Shown one piece after another: positions 7,106 through 7,272 of a DNA stretch of 7,272 nt (within the stretch, counting starts at the first letter, position 1; each line of letters opens with the position of its first letter). Source of the DNA: Planctomycetaceae bacterium (GTDB taxonomy: Bacteria; Planctomycetota; MHYJ01; SBBU01); assembly GCA_005239585.1 (NCBI GenBank), contig SBBU01000162.1:1-7272 (forward strand), written 5' to 3'. Under the pieces are notes generated by a model that was not told the DNA's origin, did no database searches, and saw nothing but the letters and a program-made list of their open reading frames with translations. The position numbers and the translations under genes are program-made.

Positions 7106-7158
7106 AGGCCTCCTTTTAGTTGTTGGTGGTTTTTACAACTATTCGTCATAGGAGGCCT
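7106..7158 (-). promoter_or_regulatory. Inverted repeat masking the transposase ribosome binding site
   Basis: AGGCCTCCT (7106-7114) and AGGAGGCCT (7150-7158) are perfect 9-base inverted arms. Between them TAGTTGT (7117-7123) and ACAACTA (7135-7141) form an inner 7-base stem with an 11-base loop. In - strand RNA entering from outside the element, the arm at 7150-7158 would pair with the Shine-Dalgarno arm next to the ATG at 7103 and block initiation. RNA started inside the arms would lack the masking strand. On the + strand the same structure is followed by T residues (7158-7162, then CTTT), so it also looks like a terminator in that direction. Confidence 0.65.
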
Positions 7159-7185
7159 TTTTCTTTATTTCCTTAATCCTACTGC

Positions 7186-7225
7186 GCTAAATTTTCACTG
7201 ATACTACGTGAAATTTCAATTTAGC
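7186..7225. repeat. Imperfect palindrome near the right end of the IS
   Basis: GCTAAATT (7186-7193) pairs with AATTTAGC (7218-7225), and TTCAC (7194-7198) with GTGAA (7208-7212), around the 9-base loop TGATACTAC, with five unpaired bases (7213-7217) on one side. It is where the right end of the IS is expected. It may be an end sequence, two facing IS ends, or an unrelated hairpin. The remaining bases to 7272 show no gene. Confidence 0.5.
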
Positions 7226-7272
7226 TGTGGATCATAATACCTGATATAGGGCGGGTAGGAATACGTTGGAGC

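Larger units (their letters stand above)
5704..7199 (-). mobile_element. IS4-family insertion sequence (ends approximate)
   Basis: An element of about 1.5 kb is inferred from an IS4-type transposase on the - strand and non-coding ends. The left limit cannot pass far into the gene ending at 5703, and the right limit lies between the transposase start (7103) and the window end. Perfect terminal inverted repeats were not found. The best end match is weak: inward-reading GGTGAATTAAGC at the left (5720-5731) and AGTGAAAATTTAGC at the right, reading inward from about 7199. Near-identical 12-mers, GATACAAAGTGA (5692-5703) and GATACTACGTGA (7200-7211), differ at two positions and would set the limits used here if they are a decayed target duplication. 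Treat both ends as uncertain by tens of bases. Confidence 0.6.

Noticed and set aside
1..7272. CRISPR arrays, tRNA, rRNA or riboswitch
   Set aside because: No regularly spaced repeats, cloverleaf-like segments or recognisable RNA motifs were seen on either strand by eye.

Overview
The window holds the downstream part of a type II secretion system (T2SS) operon, then a short cassette with a small gene, a secreted repeat protein under its own promoter, and a damaged IS4-family insertion sequence. All gsp genes and the secreted-protein gene are on the + strand. The transposase is on the - strand and converges on them.

Layout. Positions 1-896 are the C-terminal part of the secretion ATPase GspE, cut by the window edge. 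Then come gspF (908-2107) and four genes with type IV pilin-like N-termini in canonical order: gspG (2120-2524), gspH (2551-3126), gspI (3119-3553) and gspJ (3550-4221). Gaps of 11, 12 and 26 bp, and overlaps of 8 and 4 bp, indicate one transcript. gspK, which normally follows gspJ, is not here. Instead there is a strong stem-loop (4226-4258) and a 60-codon gene (4274-4456) that resembles small antitoxin-like proteins. A consensus-like sigma70 promoter (4485-4512), whose -35 box lies inside a dyad, drives a 373-residue exported protein of the prenyltransferase/squalene-oxidase alpha-alpha toroid type (4582-5703).

From about 5704 to 7199 lies an IS4-family element. Its transposase is spread over three - strand frames and looks inactivated by two small indels, although the DDE residues and the Y-R-E-K signature remain. 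Upstream of its start, an inverted repeat would pair with the Shine-Dalgarno sequence in read-through RNA, the kind of fold-back protection known from other IS4-family elements.

How the genes work together. GspE supplies ATP-driven force, GspF is the inner-membrane platform, GspG is the major pseudopilin, and GspH, I and J are minor pseudopilins of the tip. The neighbouring exported protein could be a T2SS substrate or accessory factor, but only its position and signal sequence suggest this.

Organism. The operon implies a didermic bacterium. Base composition is moderate and AGA/AGG codons are frequent. Together with the toroid-type exported protein and the IS4 element this would fit a planctomycete (for example an anammox type) or a Desulfobacterota-like lineage, but this assignment is weak.
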